Shown here: one piece after another, positions 9,442-17,901 of the stretch
Layout: each line of letters begins with the position of its first letter
Position numbering within the stretch: position 1 is the first letter of the stretch
Assembly: GCA_022796795.1 (NCBI GenBank)
Contig: JAAWJI010000001.1
Location: forward strand, 142,410 to 206,409
DNA length: 64,000 nt
Reading direction: 5' to 3'
DNA from: Lachnospiraceae bacterium
GTDB lineage: Bacteria; Bacillota; Clostridia; Lachnospirales; Lachnospiraceae
Notes under the pieces: model-generated
Seen by the model: only the letters and a program-made list of their open reading frames with translations
What the model was told of the DNA's origin: nothing
The model's database searches: none
Program-made: the position numbers and the translations under genes

Positions 9442-9486
9442 TGGCAATCCGGACTAATAAATTCATAAAAAGAAGGAGGAACTAGA

Positions 9487-10560
9487 ATGAAGAGAGTATT
9501 AGCGTTGTTTCTTGCAGCAGCTATGACTGCAGGCCTTTGGGGTTGCGCAAATGCAACCAAGGATCCCACCGCAAAGCCAGTGGAAGGCCAGGCCAGGCCG
9601 GAGGAGAAGTCCGAAGAGGAACCAGGGGAGCCGAAGGCGCAGGCAGAGCAGGAAGCGCAGCAGGGAGAGTCCAGGGGAACCATTGGAATCGGCCTCTTTT
9701 ATCTTCGGGACGAGTATTATATTGATGTGGCTACCAGACTGGTTACAGCCCTGGAGGAGGCAGGTTACGAGACTCAGGTGATTGATACGGATTCAGATTC
9801 CGCAAAAATGGTTTCTGCCATTGAAGATTTTACGGCAAAGGGCTATGATGGAATTATCTGCTCAGGATCGGAACTCATCGCTTCAGCCGTAGATGAGGCG
9901 GTTGCCCAGGGGATTCCTGTGGTTTGCTTTGACGGCTCCTGCAACAGTGAGAACATTACGGCCAATGTAACGTATGATCCTATAGAGGATGGCGTTCAGG
10001 TCGGAAATTATGTAAAACAGTATATTGAGGATCACTGGGCGGAGGAAGAGACTGTGGAAGTGGCTATCCTGGATTTCCCCGCATCTGCGGAAATCTGCGT
10101 GGGACGTACCAATGGCTTTATTTCTGTCATGGAAACCATTCCCAACGTAAAGATTGTGGCCCAGCAGGACGGCAAGGCCTCCCGGGCGGACTCCATGGCT
10201 GCGGCGGAAACCATTCTCCAGGCAAATCCCGATATCAAGGTTGCCTATGGAATCAATTTTGATACCATTGCCGGCTTCTATGCGGCTCTTGACGCCATCG
10301 GAAAGACAGATACCATCTGCGTAGCCTCCGGCTCCTGGGGACAGGAGGCCATCGAATTTTTGGCGCAGGATCACCCCCAGTATAAGGCCTTTACTCTGAT
10401 GGATCCCTGGGCTCAGGCGGATGCGGCCGTGGCGTCTCTTTTGGAAGCCCTGGAGGGAAAGGATGTGGAGCAGACCCAGGCCATGAGCGCAGTGACCTAT
10501 ACTGCAGAGACGATCGGAGATCTGGACTGGAAGGGAATCATCGACGCAAGAAAGTATTAG
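9487..10560 (+). CDS. Sugar-binding lipoprotein of the ribose-type importer
   Basis: A 357-residue type I periplasmic-binding-fold protein. The signal peptide ends in LWGC, giving a lipidated Cys20. A charged Glu/Lys/Ala linker of about 35 residues follows, then the binding domain starting at GTIGIGLFY. Segments such as YDGIICSGSE and IPVVCFDGS are standard for ribose/galactose binding proteins. It should capture the ligand outside the membrane. A strong AAGGAGGA site precedes the ATG. The ligand is unknown; the downstream isomerase-like protein suggests a sugar. Confidence 0.92.
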   Translation: MKRVLALFLAAAMTAGLWGCANATKDPTAKPVEGQARPEEKSEEEPGEPKAQAEQEAQQGESRGTIGIGLFYLRDEYYIDVATRLVTALEEAGYETQVIDTDSDSAKMVSAIEDFTAKGYDGIICSGSELIASAVDEAVAQGIPVVCFDGSCNSENITANVTYDPIEDGVQVGNYVKQYIEDHWAEEETVEVAILDFPASAEICVGRTNGFISVMETIPNVKIVAQQDGKASRADSMAAAETILQANPDIKVAYGINFDTIAGFYAALDAIGKTDTICVASGSWGQEAIEFLAQDHPQYKAFTLMDPWAQADAAVASLLEALEGKDVEQTQAMSAVTYTAETIGDLDWKGIIDARKY

Positions 10561-10579
10561 AGGTTGAAAACAGGAAATA

Positions 10580-10618
10580 GGGGGAAGGCCGCTGGAATGG
10601 CGGTCTTATCCCCGTTTT
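10580..10618 (+). terminator. Hairpin after the binding-protein gene (likely terminator)
   Basis: A GGGG...GGCCGC arm pairs with GCGGTC...CCCC around a short loop, followed by GTTTTAG. The stem is interrupted and the T run is short, so it may only reduce read-through into the sensor kinase gene. That would keep transporter transcripts more abundant than regulator transcripts. Confidence 0.55.
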
Positions 10619-10700
10619 AGATCGTTGGAATATTCCCGCAGGCAAGGAGCCAGGCGCCTGCTTGCAGCGGGGCTTTGACCTTCATGGGTGTGCAACAGAT

Positions 10701-12425
10701 ATGAAAAAGACATCGTTTAAGCTTAGAACAAAACTGATGGCATCCTTTCTGCTGGTGGTTTCCCTGGCAGTGGTGACAATCGGGATGCTTTTTGCGTATC
10801 ATACCTATTCCTTTTCCAGACGGGAAGTGGAGAGGACCAGCAGCAGTAACCTGAAAAGCGCTCTGGACAAAACGCTGGATATGGCTTTGGAGCTGCGCAA
10901 CGAATCCATTCGGCCTATGTCAAATCCCAGAGAGCACAGGGCGATCGTGGATTTACTCACCTTGGGGAATACAGCTTATGAAAATCAGTTTCAGCTTGTC
11001 ATGAGGCTCAACTCCACCAGGGCAATCGTGGACATTCATTCTCTGTTCTTTTTCGGCCAGGAACATACCATCACCACCTATTCCCGAAGCTCTGAAATGT
11101 CTTTGGAAAAGATGATGGAAATGCCCTGGTTTGCCCAGTGGTATCACAGCCCCCGGACCTATGAGTGGGGACAGACCTATGTCTTAGAGGGGACGTCTGT
11201 GGTTCCCTATATGAGAAAAATTATGGAGGATGGGGAAATAATTGGAGTAAGCGTACTCAATATTTCAGAGCGGGCTTTTCAGAGCTGCTGGAATTCCTAC
11301 GGAAATCTGGTGCTCATCGACGAGAAGGACCGGGTGGTGTCTTCCCGGGACAAGGAAAGTCTGGGAGACCTGTTTAAGGAGGCTTATGGGGTAGACCTGC
11401 GGGGAATGAAGTCGGGAAGCAGCTTTTCCGTCACCCATGAGGGAATTCACTATATTGCGGTGCTTTACCGGGACGAAGTATACCATTTCGGAATGATAGA
11501 GCTTTTGCCCCAAACCTCCATCTGGACCGTGGTGATGGAGACGCTGGGATCCGCTCTGTTGACCCTGGCGCTGTGTGTCTTGCTGTGTATTTTGCTGTCT
11601 GCCCTGCTGTCTGTGAGGATTACAAAGCCATTGAAAAATGTAACGGAGATGGTGGACAGGCTGAAAATCGATACGCCTCCCTCGGATATGCCGGTGAATT
11701 CCAATGATGAGATTGGGATGTTAATATCCAGCATTAACAATATGATGCGGCGCCTGGCGGCTTCCAAAGAGGAGATTGTGCGGATTTCCCAGGAACGGCG
11801 CCTGGCAGAATACCGGGCCATCCAGCTTCAGATCAATCCCCATTTTCTCTACAATACTCTGTCCTCCATCTGCTGGTTTGCAGACAAAAGCCAGCCGGAA
11901 AATGTAAAACGGGTTGCGGAATCCCTGTCCACGCTTTTTCGAATCAGCGTAAACCACGGACAGGAAATGCTGCATATTGTGGAGGAGCTGAACCATGTCC
12001 GCTGCTATCTGGATATTCAGATGCTCCGACATCAGGGAGAATTTATCTACCAGATTGATGTGGAGCCGGAAATCTTAAGCTTTTATACCATTAAAATCAT
12101 TCTGCAGCCATTGGTGGAAAATGCGCTGTATCATGGAATCCGGGAAAACGGAATCCAGGATGGTATCATCCGCATTGAGGGAAGACGTGAGGGAAAGAAC
12201 ATTTGGCTTTCTGTCATGGACAATGGAAATATCCCCCAGTCCCGGATTGACTGGATGAATGAAGCGCTGCGAAATCCAGATTCCAGGGAAAATATGGGAA
12301 TCGGCATGCTGAATGTTCACAACCGAATCTGCTATTTTTATCAGAACGGATATGGGCTGCGATATCAAAAGCAGGGGAACCTGACCGTTGCCTGTATGAA
12401 TCTGCCGGTGGTGGAGGAGATATAG
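10701..12425 (+). CDS. YesM-type sensor histidine kinase
   Basis: A 574-residue membrane kinase. Membrane helices at about 12-32 and 283-305 frame an extracytoplasmic sensor domain of about 250 residues. A HAMP linker follows, then the His_kinase domain with QINPHFLYNTLSSI (phospho-acceptor His381) and a C-terminal ATPase domain. The gene for its partner, a YesN-like AraC regulator, starts 78 bases downstream. In this family such pairs control a neighbouring carbohydrate operon, so the transporter ligand or a related sugar is the probable signal. ATG 10701 is chosen because it begins the usual basic residues before the first helix; an ATG at 10662 is also in frame. Confidence 0.92.
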   Translation: MKKTSFKLRTKLMASFLLVVSLAVVTIGMLFAYHTYSFSRREVERTSSSNLKSALDKTLDMALELRNESIRPMSNPREHRAIVDLLTLGNTAYENQFQLVMRLNSTRAIVDIHSLFFFGQEHTITTYSRSSEMSLEKMMEMPWFAQWYHSPRTYEWGQTYVLEGTSVVPYMRKIMEDGEIIGVSVLNISERAFQSCWNSYGNLVLIDEKDRVVSSRDKESLGDLFKEAYGVDLRGMKSGSSFSVTHEGIHYIAVLYRDEVYHFGMIELLPQTSIWTVVMETLGSALLTLALCVLLCILLSALLSVRITKPLKNVTEMVDRLKIDTPPSDMPVNSNDEIGMLISSINNMMRRLAASKEEIVRISQERRLAEYRAIQLQINPHFLYNTLSSICWFADKSQPENVKRVAESLSTLFRISVNHGQEMLHIVEELNHVRCYLDIQMLRHQGEFIYQIDVEPEILSFYTIKIILQPLVENALYHGIRENGIQDGIIRIEGRREGKNIWLSVMDNGNIPQSRIDWMNEALRNPDSRENMGIGMLNVHNRICYFYQNGYGLRYQKQGNLTVACMNLPVVEEI

Positions 12426-12503
12426 AAAAAAGGTATAAATTTTTGTGGTGAGGATCCTGGCAATCGTTGTATAATTTCTCTGTGGGGAAGGAGAGAAAGG
12501 AAA

Positions 12504-14096
12504 ATGTATCATTTCCTTGTAGTGGAGGACGAAAAGCATGTGCGGGATGCGGTGGTTTCTGTCTTAAGGGAGCTGAATGGAGAGGGCGGCGTATACAGCG
12601 CGGAGAATGGCCTGGAAGCTCTGCGGCTCATGGAGAGCAGGGAAATCCACGGGGTGATCACAGACATTATGATGCCCATAAAGGATGGCATTTCTCTGAT
12701 CAAAACCCTGTATAAGCAGAGATCCAGGACTCTGGTGGCGATTTTATCAGGCTATGACGAATTTGAATATGTCCAGGCTGCCTTATCCTACGGGGCTATG
12801 GACTATATTTTAAAGCCGGTGGAACATTCCCAGATTGTAAAGATTTACTATAAAATGCTGCGGCAGCTGAAAAGCAGGGAGTCTCTGGAGCGGGAGCTGG
12901 CGGATACCATGAATCGTCTGGACGAAATCCGCCCGTATATTCGACAGCGGTATTATTTTGATTTGATTGGAGGGCGCATTACAGAGAATGCCTTTGAGGG
13001 GATTCGCCCCTTTCTGGGGTTAAAAATGCGAAATGCGCCTATCCGTATTATTGTGCTGGAGATTGATGAGTATGAATCAGGTTTGACTTCCGGCAGCAAT
13101 GAGGAGAGCCTGTCTTTGTATACGCTTACGGAAATCATGGAATCCCTTGTGGCGGAGTATCAGGACTGCGATTTCTTTTCTCTGTCCAGCAATATGGCCG
13201 CCATTGTCTGGTGTCCCTGGAAGGATGTTCAGGAAACCGGGCAGATGGTGGTCCGACTGGAGCTTTTGGCAAGCGAGTTGGCGGAATTGTACAAGGTGGT
13301 GCTGAATATTGGGATTTCCGAGCCGGTAGAGTCTCCATTTGATGCGGGGAGGGCGGATTTGTCTGCCCGGGAGGCGATTCACTATAAGCTGCTGTACGGC
13401 TCCGGGCAAATCTTTGCGGCGGAGCTTTTGGGAAATGATAATGTGGATCAGGAATTTCAGTTTGACACCAATGAAATCATAGAGAGCATCTGGCTTAACA
13501 AGCCGGAGCACGCCCAGCTTTTGATCTCCAATTTTGTAAACCGGATCCGCCTGTCTCAGGGGAAGTACCGTCTCACCTCCATTTGGCTGCTATGTCAGAA
13601 GCTTCTGATTGACTGCCTGATGATTCTGGAGCGGGAGTGCGGCGACTGGTTCGGACAGAAGGGAAGCCGGCTTTTGGCTACCAACTTTCAGAACTATTCC
13701 ATAGATGACGTGGAGCAGTTTTTCCGCCAATTTGTGACGGAGATATGCGCACAGATCGGGGCGTCCCGGAAAAATGACCGGAAAAAGACCATTCACATTG
13801 CCAGGCAGATTATTGAGGGGCGGTATGCCACGGATCTGAGCATAGAAAAAATTGCCAAGGAGCTCCACTATTCTCCCAATTATTTCGGACAGCTTTTTAA
13901 GGCGGAGACGGGAATGTCCGTAAATGAATACATCAATCAGGTACGGATTCAGAAGGCCAAGAGAATGCTGTTGGAGGGAGGATATCGGATTGGACAGATT
14001 GCGGAGCGGGTAGGCTTTGGCGACCAGCAGTATTTTGCCCGAGTGTTTAAGAAGGTGGTGGGCTGTATGCCCTCGGAATATATACCACAAAAATAG
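12504..14096 (+). CDS. YesN-type response regulator with AraC DNA-binding domain
   Basis: A 530-residue regulator. The N-terminal receiver has the acidic pocket VVEDE and the phospho-acceptor Asp54 in ITDIMMP. A central linker of about 280 residues follows, and the C-terminal 100 residues form two AraC helix-turn-helix motifs (IAKELHYSPNYFGQLFK and IAERVGFGDQQYFARVFKK). It presumably activates the transporter promoter after phosphorylation by the adjacent YesM kinase. A GGAGAGAAAGG site precedes the ATG, and a TATAAT at 12470-12475 may give it some separate transcription. Confidence 0.93.
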   Translation: MYHFLVVEDEKHVRDAVVSVLRELNGEGGVYSAENGLEALRLMESREIHGVITDIMMPIKDGISLIKTLYKQRSRTLVAILSGYDEFEYVQAALSYGAMDYILKPVEHSQIVKIYYKMLRQLKSRESLERELADTMNRLDEIRPYIRQRYYFDLIGGRITENAFEGIRPFLGLKMRNAPIRIIVLEIDEYESGLTSGSNEESLSLYTLTEIMESLVAEYQDCDFFSLSSNMAAIVWCPWKDVQETGQMVVRLELLASELAELYKVVLNIGISEPVESPFDAGRADLSAREAIHYKLLYGSGQIFAAELLGNDNVDQEFQFDTNEIIESIWLNKPEHAQLLISNFVNRIRLSQGKYRLTSIWLLCQKLLIDCLMILERECGDWFGQKGSRLLATNFQNYSIDDVEQFFRQFVTEICAQIGASRKNDRKKTIHIARQIIEGRYATDLSIEKIAKELHYSPNYFGQLFKAETGMSVNEYINQVRIQKAKRMLLEGGYRIGQIAERVGFGDQQYFARVFKKVVGCMPSEYIPQK

Positions 14097-14116
14097 GAAA
14101 AGCGAGGTAGAAGAGA

Positions 14117-15442
14117 ATGAGAAGTGTAGGTGTTGTATGGCTGGGACATGATGATTATCTGGGTGAAAACACAGAGGCCATTCAGAGAGCCATTGTAAGT
14201 TCCGTGCAGGAGCTGCCGCTGCTCCGTGTGGAGGCGGGAACCATTGGCACTACAGAGTCCCAGGCCGTATCCCAGGTCCGCAGGCTTTTGCGGGAGGAGG
14301 ACTGCTGTGGAGCCCTGATTGTCCTGGCTACTTGGGTGGAGTGTCATGTGGTGATGGCGGCCTTAAAAGAGCTAAGAGGGCTTCCCTGTATGTTCTGGGG
14401 ATTTCCCCTGGAGGAGGTGGAGGGGAGAAAACAGAGCACAGGAGCCTATGTGTCGGCCACCATGTTTGCCGGGGTGGTAAAGCGGCTGGGACTTCCCTGC
14501 CCCACCTTGTTTGCCAGTTGGAAGGATCCGGAGGCGGGAAAGAAAATCGCCGGGTTTGCCCGGGCAGCCTCTGCCGTGGACGCGCTGTTTTACGCAAAAA
14601 TCGGATTGTTTGGCTATACCTCCATGAGCATTTACACGGGAACCTTTGATCACGTGCTCATGCGCTATAAAATCGGGCCGGAAATTGAACAGATGGACAG
14701 TTACTCCCTGATTTGCGCCGCAGAGGCGGCTTCAGACCAGGAAAGACAAGAGGCGATAGAGAGGCTTCAGGCCCTGGCCTGCTGTGGTCCGAATCTTCCC
14801 CCCGAGCTTATGAGAAAGACCATGGGACTTTATGTGGCCCTGCGCAGTTTTTGCCGGCAGCGGGGCTGGGCTGCGGTGAATGTGAAGTGTCAGTATGAGC
14901 TGTCCAAGGAGTACCAGGCAGTTCCCTGTGTGGCATTATCCCTGCTGGCTGAAGACGGGGTGATAACTTCCTGCGAGGGGGACATTCCCGTTACGGTAAC
15001 CATGCTATTGCTGTCCGCTGTGAGCCGTCAGATGGTTTGGTATGGAGATTCTCTCACTCACTGGGGAAATACCCTTCAGTTTTCACCCTGCGGCTTTCTT
15101 CCCTTTTCCCTGGCGCTAGGAGAGACCAAAATTCTGGCTTTCCAAAACCTGCCTGGTTTTCATGGGCTGCAGGTCTGCGGTGTTTTGCGGCCAGAGCGGA
15201 TTACCTGGGCCCGGCTGGTGGAGGATGTGGGCTCCTATCACCTGCTCTACGGCACGGGAACAGGGGTGGAGACAGAACCGAGAGGAGGACACATGCCGGC
15301 ATTGAATGTGGAGCTGGATGGTGATATAATGAAGCTGTGTGAAGAATATGCCGGCCAGCATTTTGCCGTAGCTTATGGCGACTGGTCGGAGGAGCTTGCA
15401 CTATTTGCTGCTTTCATGGGAATTGAGGCGCGGAGAATCTAG
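14117..15442 (+). CDS. L-fucose/L-arabinose isomerase-like protein
   Basis: A 441-residue protein resembling the fucose/arabinose isomerase superfamily (the group with an FucI-like C-terminal domain). The N-terminal half has a Rossmann-like start (VGVVWLGHDDY), and the C-terminal half contains CEGDIPVTVTMLL and YGDSLTHWGNTLQFSPCG, where family members place metal-binding acidic and histidine residues. True isomerases interconvert aldose and ketose sugars in the cytoplasm. Many relatives of this length are uncharacterised, so the reaction is uncertain. It starts 20 bases after the yesN-like gene and probably processes the imported compound. Confidence 0.72.
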   Translation: MRSVGVVWLGHDDYLGENTEAIQRAIVSSVQELPLLRVEAGTIGTTESQAVSQVRRLLREEDCCGALIVLATWVECHVVMAALKELRGLPCMFWGFPLEEVEGRKQSTGAYVSATMFAGVVKRLGLPCPTLFASWKDPEAGKKIAGFARAASAVDALFYAKIGLFGYTSMSIYTGTFDHVLMRYKIGPEIEQMDSYSLICAAEAASDQERQEAIERLQALACCGPNLPPELMRKTMGLYVALRSFCRQRGWAAVNVKCQYELSKEYQAVPCVALSLLAEDGVITSCEGDIPVTVTMLLLSAVSRQMVWYGDSLTHWGNTLQFSPCGFLPFSLALGETKILAFQNLPGFHGLQVCGVLRPERITWARLVEDVGSYHLLYGTGTGVETEPRGGHMPALNVELDGDIMKLCEEYAGQHFAVAYGDWSEELALFAAFMGIEARRI

Positions 15443-15478
15443 CTACTAAAAACTATTTTTAAGAAAGGATGTGTACAA

Positions 15479-16798
15479 ATGTTAAAAGCAGGTGTCGCGA
15501 TCCGCGACATTACCCCTGTCTGCCGTCTGGAGACGGGAGGGTATCCAGACCCCGTGGGCCGCAGCGCGCTGATGGCTCATGACCCGCTCTATGCCTCAGC
15601 GTACTATTTTGCCAACGAATCAGAGCAGATGCTCTTCCTTACCTCGGATATCATCAGCATGAGCCGGGACCGGGCAAATGAGGTGCGGATACTGATTGAA
15701 CAGCATACGGGAATCTCCCGCAGAAATGTGGCGGTTTCCTGTACCCATACGCATTCCGGCCCCATTACGGCTGGTCATGAGTGGGAGCGATTTGATGAGT
15801 TGGGAGAGGTAAACCCGGAGAACAACGACAGGATCCGGGATCTGATGCTGGCAGCGGCCAAGGAGGCTGTGGCTACGGCTTTTGACGCAAAGCTGGGCTG
15901 GGGTACCGGCGTCTGCGGGAAAGAACAGGGGGTGGGGGGAAACCGCCACGATCCGGAGAATGGGCCCTGTGATCCCAGTGTAAGCGTGATCGGAATCAAG
16001 GATGACAAGGATCAGCTTCGGGGCTGTATGGTGAATTATTCCTTGCATCCCACGGTGCTCCATGCGGAGAATTTCTTCTATACGGCGGATTATCCCTGCT
16101 ATATCCGGGAGACCCTGAATCAGAAATACCCCTTTATGGTGTTTGGCTTCCAGATGGGATCCTCCGGAGACCAGTCCAGCCGGTTCTTCCGTCAGGGCCA
16201 GGATTTTGACGAGGCCAGAAGGATCGGAAGCGCCATCGGAAGAGAAGCTTTGAAGGTGCTGGAGAACATGGAGTACGTGACAGAGGCCAAGCTTAAAAGC
16301 GCCTCCGTATTTGTAACGCCTCCCATCAAGGATTTCCCGCCCCATGAGGAGGCGGTGAGGATTCTGGCAGGCTCTCAGAAGACCTACGATGATCTGGTGG
16401 CGGAGGACGCCCCCTATGCCAAGATCCGGGCAGCCCAGTCTATTATGGAGGGCTCTGTGTTCATGGAGGGCTTTACCCGCTCTCTGGGAAAGACCACAGT
16501 GAAGGAGCTTTTGGAGCATCAGCTGCCCATTGAGTGTCATGCATTCCGTCTGGGAGAGTGCTGCATTGTGGGAATCGGCTGCGAAAACTTCGTGGCTATC
16601 AGTCAGGCGGCAAAGGCCGCGTCCCCCTTTCAGGTAACCATGATGTCTTCTGTGACCAACGGAAATACCATGGGTTATGTCTGCACCGACGAGGCCTATG
16701 ACAGGTTCTGCTATGAGGCCCAGTGCTCCACCTTTGCCAGGGGAGCCCAGAGGGCCCTGACCGATGGGGTGCTGGAGGCAATGGAGCTGGTGAAATAG
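15479..16798 (+). CDS. Neutral-ceramidase-like zinc hydrolase
   Basis: A 439-residue protein of the neutral/alkaline ceramidase N-terminal family. The expected active-site landmarks are readable: CTHTHSGP at 88-95 (His90/His92), YSLHPTV with His190, a GSSGDQSS segment at 228-234 where ceramidases carry the nucleophile region, CEN with Glu369, and NGNTMGYVCT with Tyr400. These positions fit the zinc-ligand pattern of bacterial ceramidase. There is no signal peptide and the C-terminal domain of secreted ceramidases is absent, so it is probably cytoplasmic and its substrate may not be ceramide. It ends the transporter locus before a strong terminator. Confidence 0.78.
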   Translation: MLKAGVAIRDITPVCRLETGGYPDPVGRSALMAHDPLYASAYYFANESEQMLFLTSDIISMSRDRANEVRILIEQHTGISRRNVAVSCTHTHSGPITAGHEWERFDELGEVNPENNDRIRDLMLAAAKEAVATAFDAKLGWGTGVCGKEQGVGGNRHDPENGPCDPSVSVIGIKDDKDQLRGCMVNYSLHPTVLHAENFFYTADYPCYIRETLNQKYPFMVFGFQMGSSGDQSSRFFRQGQDFDEARRIGSAIGREALKVLENMEYVTEAKLKSASVFVTPPIKDFPPHEEAVRILAGSQKTYDDLVAEDAPYAKIRAAQSIMEGSVFMEGFTRSLGKTTVKELLEHQLPIECHAFRLGECCIVGIGCENFVAISQAAKAASPFQVTMMSSVTNGNTMGYVCTDEAYDRFCYEAQCSTFARGAQRALTDGVLEAMELVK

Positions 16799-16816
16799 AA
16801 AAAACGCAAGAGCTGC

Positions 16817-16855
16817 AATAAGGGACTGCCGAAAAATCAGCAGTCCCTTATTTGG
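16817..16855 (+). terminator. Strong terminator closing the catabolic locus
   Basis: A 13-base-pair stem, AATAAGGGACTGC paired with GCAGTCCCTTATT around a 10-base loop, ends in TTATTTGGGCCTTT. It lies between the ceramidase-like gene and the convergent PAP2 gene. The T run is modest, but the long perfect stem makes termination likely. Confidence 0.75.
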
Positions 16856-16916
16856 GCCTTTATAAATTTTTCATGATGACAAGCTCCTGCCATCACAAAA
16901 ATGTTTTCAAACAATT

Positions 16917-17594
16917 TTACTGCACAACCACCCGCTTGCGCCGGTTTTTCCGCTGTCTTCTCTGCTCTCCCAGAGCGGCAAAGTCCGTATGGTATACCAG
17001 CTGATCCATGACGATGCCCAGCAGGATCCCTGCGATTACATCCAGAGAGGAGTGCTGCTTTAAAAACATGGTGGCCAGGATAATGGCGATCATCAGGACC
17101 AGGGAGCCCCCCCTAATGAGGAGATTTCGTCTAAGCTTGTCATTGTTCACCACCGCCATATGAGCAGCCACAGAGTTAAATACGTGAAGGCTGGGAAAGA
17201 TATTGGTGGAGGTGTCTGCCTGGTATAAAAACTGTACGCAGACGGTAAAAATATTTTGCCGTTCAAATTCCGTGGGCCGCAGCAGATGGCCGTTGGGATA
17301 GATGGTGGATATTATGAGAAACAAAGTCATACCCGTAAAGGAAAAAATGGTGTATTGATAAAATTCCTTTTTATTCTTCAAAAACAGATAGATAAAAACA
17401 GCTGGAACATATAAAAACCAGAGAAAATAGGGGACGATGAAGTATTCCACAAAGGGAAGCATATCGTCCAGAGCCATGTGTATTACATGATAGGGCTGAT
17501 TGGCCCGGCTCTCCAGCCACAGGAACCAGGGCATATAAATGAGCGCGTAGCTTGCGACCCAGATGTGTTTGTGAGTCCGAAAAAATTCCTTCAT
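16917..17594 (-). CDS. PAP2-superfamily membrane phosphatase
   Basis: A 225-residue multi-pass membrane protein. The PAP2 catalytic blocks are present as FPSLHVFNS (His137) and KQHSSLDVIAGI (His181 and Asp185). The family removes or transfers phosphate groups from lipids such as phosphatidate, undecaprenyl diphosphate or, in some members, sphingolipid-type substrates. The start is ATG 17594, with GAAGGA about 10 bases upstream; the open frame extends further but lacks support there. It is divergent from a lipid kinase gene, which suggests a shared lipid substrate pool. The precise substrate is not predictable. Confidence 0.82.
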   Translation of the reverse strand: MKEFFRTHKHIWVASYALIYMPWFLWLESRANQPYHVIHMALDDMLPFVEYFIVPYFLWFLYVPAVFIYLFLKNKKEFYQYTIFSFTGMTLFLIISTIYPNGHLLRPTEFERQNIFTVCVQFLYQADTSTNIFPSLHVFNSVAAHMAVVNNDKLRRNLLIRGGSLVLMIAIILATMFLKQHSSLDVIAGILLGIVMDQLVYHTDFAALGEQRRQRKNRRKRVVVQ

Positions 17595-17631
17595 AACATT
17601 GACATCCTTCTTGCGTTTTTGAACTATCCGG

Positions 17632-17660
17632 AGTATAGCACAGGGTTTTTTAAAGTACAA
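17632..17660 (-). promoter_or_regulatory. Promoter of the PAP2 gene
   Basis: Read on the minus strand, TTGTAC and TATACT are 17 bases apart, and a TG sits just before the -10 (extended -10). It lies about 40 bases from the PAP2 start. The 307-base gap between the PAP2 gene and the lipid kinase (17595-17901) holds this and one plus-strand promoter, and nothing else I can identify. Confidence 0.5.
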
Positions 17661-17790
17661 TGCACTTTCTAATATTTTAAGAAATAATTCAGAAATCATA
17701 CCTGCTTCTTCTACTTTTCTTCCATTTCTTTTTGTTTTTAAGCTGCTTTTAAGCTGTAGCCAAATAAGAGGGAGGACTGGCAGCTTTCCA

Positions 17791-17819
17791 TGGACTTCCG
17801 GGCCCCTTCGTGGTACAAT
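17791..17819 (+). promoter_or_regulatory. Promoter of the lipid kinase operon
   Basis: TGGACT and TACAAT are 17 bases apart, about 80 bases before the lipid kinase start. The -35 matches consensus at four positions and the -10 at five. It would drive the kinase, CbiQ/CbiO and possibly alpha-galactosidase genes, which have short gaps and no terminator between them. Confidence 0.48.
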
Positions 17820-17901
17820 GTACGCGAAGGCAGTGGGTGGTCCGTTCCAGGGGCTGTGTCCTGCCATAAAGTAAGATGCCTAAAGATGGAGGAAAATGGT
17901 C

